From assembly GCF_948329825.1 (NCBI RefSeq), contig NZ_CAOJCM010000002.1, positions 434,001 through 498,000 on the forward strand: 64,000 bases of DNA, read 5' to 3'. The notes below the pieces were generated by a model that was given only the letters and a program-made list of their open reading frames with translations, was not told the origin of the DNA and searched no databases. Source of the DNA: Paenibacillus sp. JJ-100. Lineage in GTDB: Bacteria > Bacillota > Bacilli > Paenibacillales > Paenibacillaceae. Position numbers and translations under genes: made by a program. Shown here piece after piece: positions 63,701 to 64,000 of the stretch (position 1 is its first letter; each line of letters starts with the position of its first letter).

Positions 63701-64000
63701 TTAAAGCGTAACTGTCTGTTTGCCAATACGGGCTGGAACAAGGTCATTCTGAATAATGTCCTGATACGACTCACGGCGTACAACCACATCACCTTGACCA
63801 TCTTTTACAAATACAACCGCTGGACGACGAATCCGGTTATAGTTGCTCGCCATGGAGTAGTTATATGCCCCTGTGCAAGCTACGGCAAGCAAATCGCCAC
63901 TTTCCACTTTAGGTAAGTCGAGATCCCAGATCAGCATATCACCACTCTCGCAGCATTTACCTGCGACAGATACGGTTTCTGTTGCTGTTTCATTTGCACG
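63701..64000 (-). CDS. lysA: Diaminopimelate decarboxylase, C-terminal part (cut by window edge)
   Basis: PLP enzyme that makes L-lysine from meso-diaminopimelate. About the last 99 residues are present. VAGKCCESGD contains the conserved CESGD motif, whose Cys reaches the second active site of the dimer; VACTGAYNYSMASNYN and RRPAVVFV are typical of the C-terminal beta domain. The reading frame is open to the window edge, so the N-terminal TIM barrel lies beyond 64000. Confidence 0.95.
   Translation of the reverse strand, partial: RANETATETVSVAGKCCESGDMLIWDLDLPKVESGDLLAVACTGAYNYSMASNYNRIRRPAVVFVKDGQGDVVVRRESYQDIIQNDLVPARIGKQTVTL

Noticed and set aside
1..64000. Mobile elements, CRISPR arrays, rRNA or tRNA genes
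   Set aside because: I looked for transposase or integrase motifs, long direct repeats and tRNA-like folds and saw none; gene order stays Bacillus-like throughout.

Overview
The window reads as a chromosomal housekeeping segment of a spore-forming Firmicute, most likely Paenibacillus. The reasons are the gene order, which matches the Bacillus subtilis lysA-ppiB-rib-scp-dacB-spm-res ... cmk-der-gpsA-spoIVA-hbs-mtrB-hep-ndk-cheR-aro-trp-hisC-tyrA segment almost gene for gene, the sporulation genes (spoIVA, spoVIF-like, spmA/spmB, ytfJ, ypeB, prsW), strong AGGAGG ribosome sites with many TTG/GTG starts, and moderate GC content. Nearly everything is on the minus strand. The two clear plus-strand genes are a polysaccharide deacetylase (38089-38925) and serA (41637-43232). 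I saw no rRNA, tRNA, CRISPR array, transposase or prophage gene.

Following minus-strand transcription (high to low coordinates): the 3' end of lysA; ppiB; an unrecognised 447-residue protein; an FMN riboswitch with a terminator in front of ribD-ribE-ribBA-ribH; scpA-scpB; a DUF2953 protein and ytfJ; dacB-spmA-spmB; a secreted trypsin-like protease; rluB; resABC (cytochrome c maturation) and resDE (redox two-component system). Next is serA on the plus strand behind a serine T-box. It is followed by a CPBP protease, a basic membrane protein and a metallophosphoesterase in one overlapping run, the deacetylase, mecA2 (ypbH), prsW, a 57-residue Cys-rich mini-protein, ypeB, the PilZ protein motI, a small membrane protein, cmk-plsC-S1 protein, der, plsY-gpsA, a spoVIF-like gene, DUF2768, a nucleotidyltransferase-like/ferredoxin/lipoprotein run, spoIVA, a sugar-type ABC transporter, hbs, mtrB, hepS-menG-ubiA-ubiX-hepT (menaquinone tail), ndk-cheR and aroC-aroB-aroH-trpEDCFBA-hisC-tyrA.

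The main regulatory link inside the window is mtrB (TRAP, 17833-18054) with the trp leader. A strong promoter lies just after aroH, and twelve NAG triplets (mostly GAG/UAG, spaced about 2 nt) start almost at the predicted transcription start. A perfect 11-bp terminator sits about 330 nt downstream, just before trpE. Tryptophan synthesis is therefore almost certainly TRAP-controlled, but with a leader layout unlike the compact B. subtilis one. Other RNA controls are the FMN element of the rib operon, an intra-operon terminator behind the ABC solute-binding gene, and the serine T-box.

Most of the window is conserved core genome and I do not see a complete new system. The places most worth a second look are the trp leader, a structured 339-nt leader with a 14-codon mini-ORF before hepT, the orphan 447-residue protein, the nucleotidyltransferase-like/ferredoxin/lipoprotein cluster, and the missed Cys-rich mini-gene at 35812-35985.
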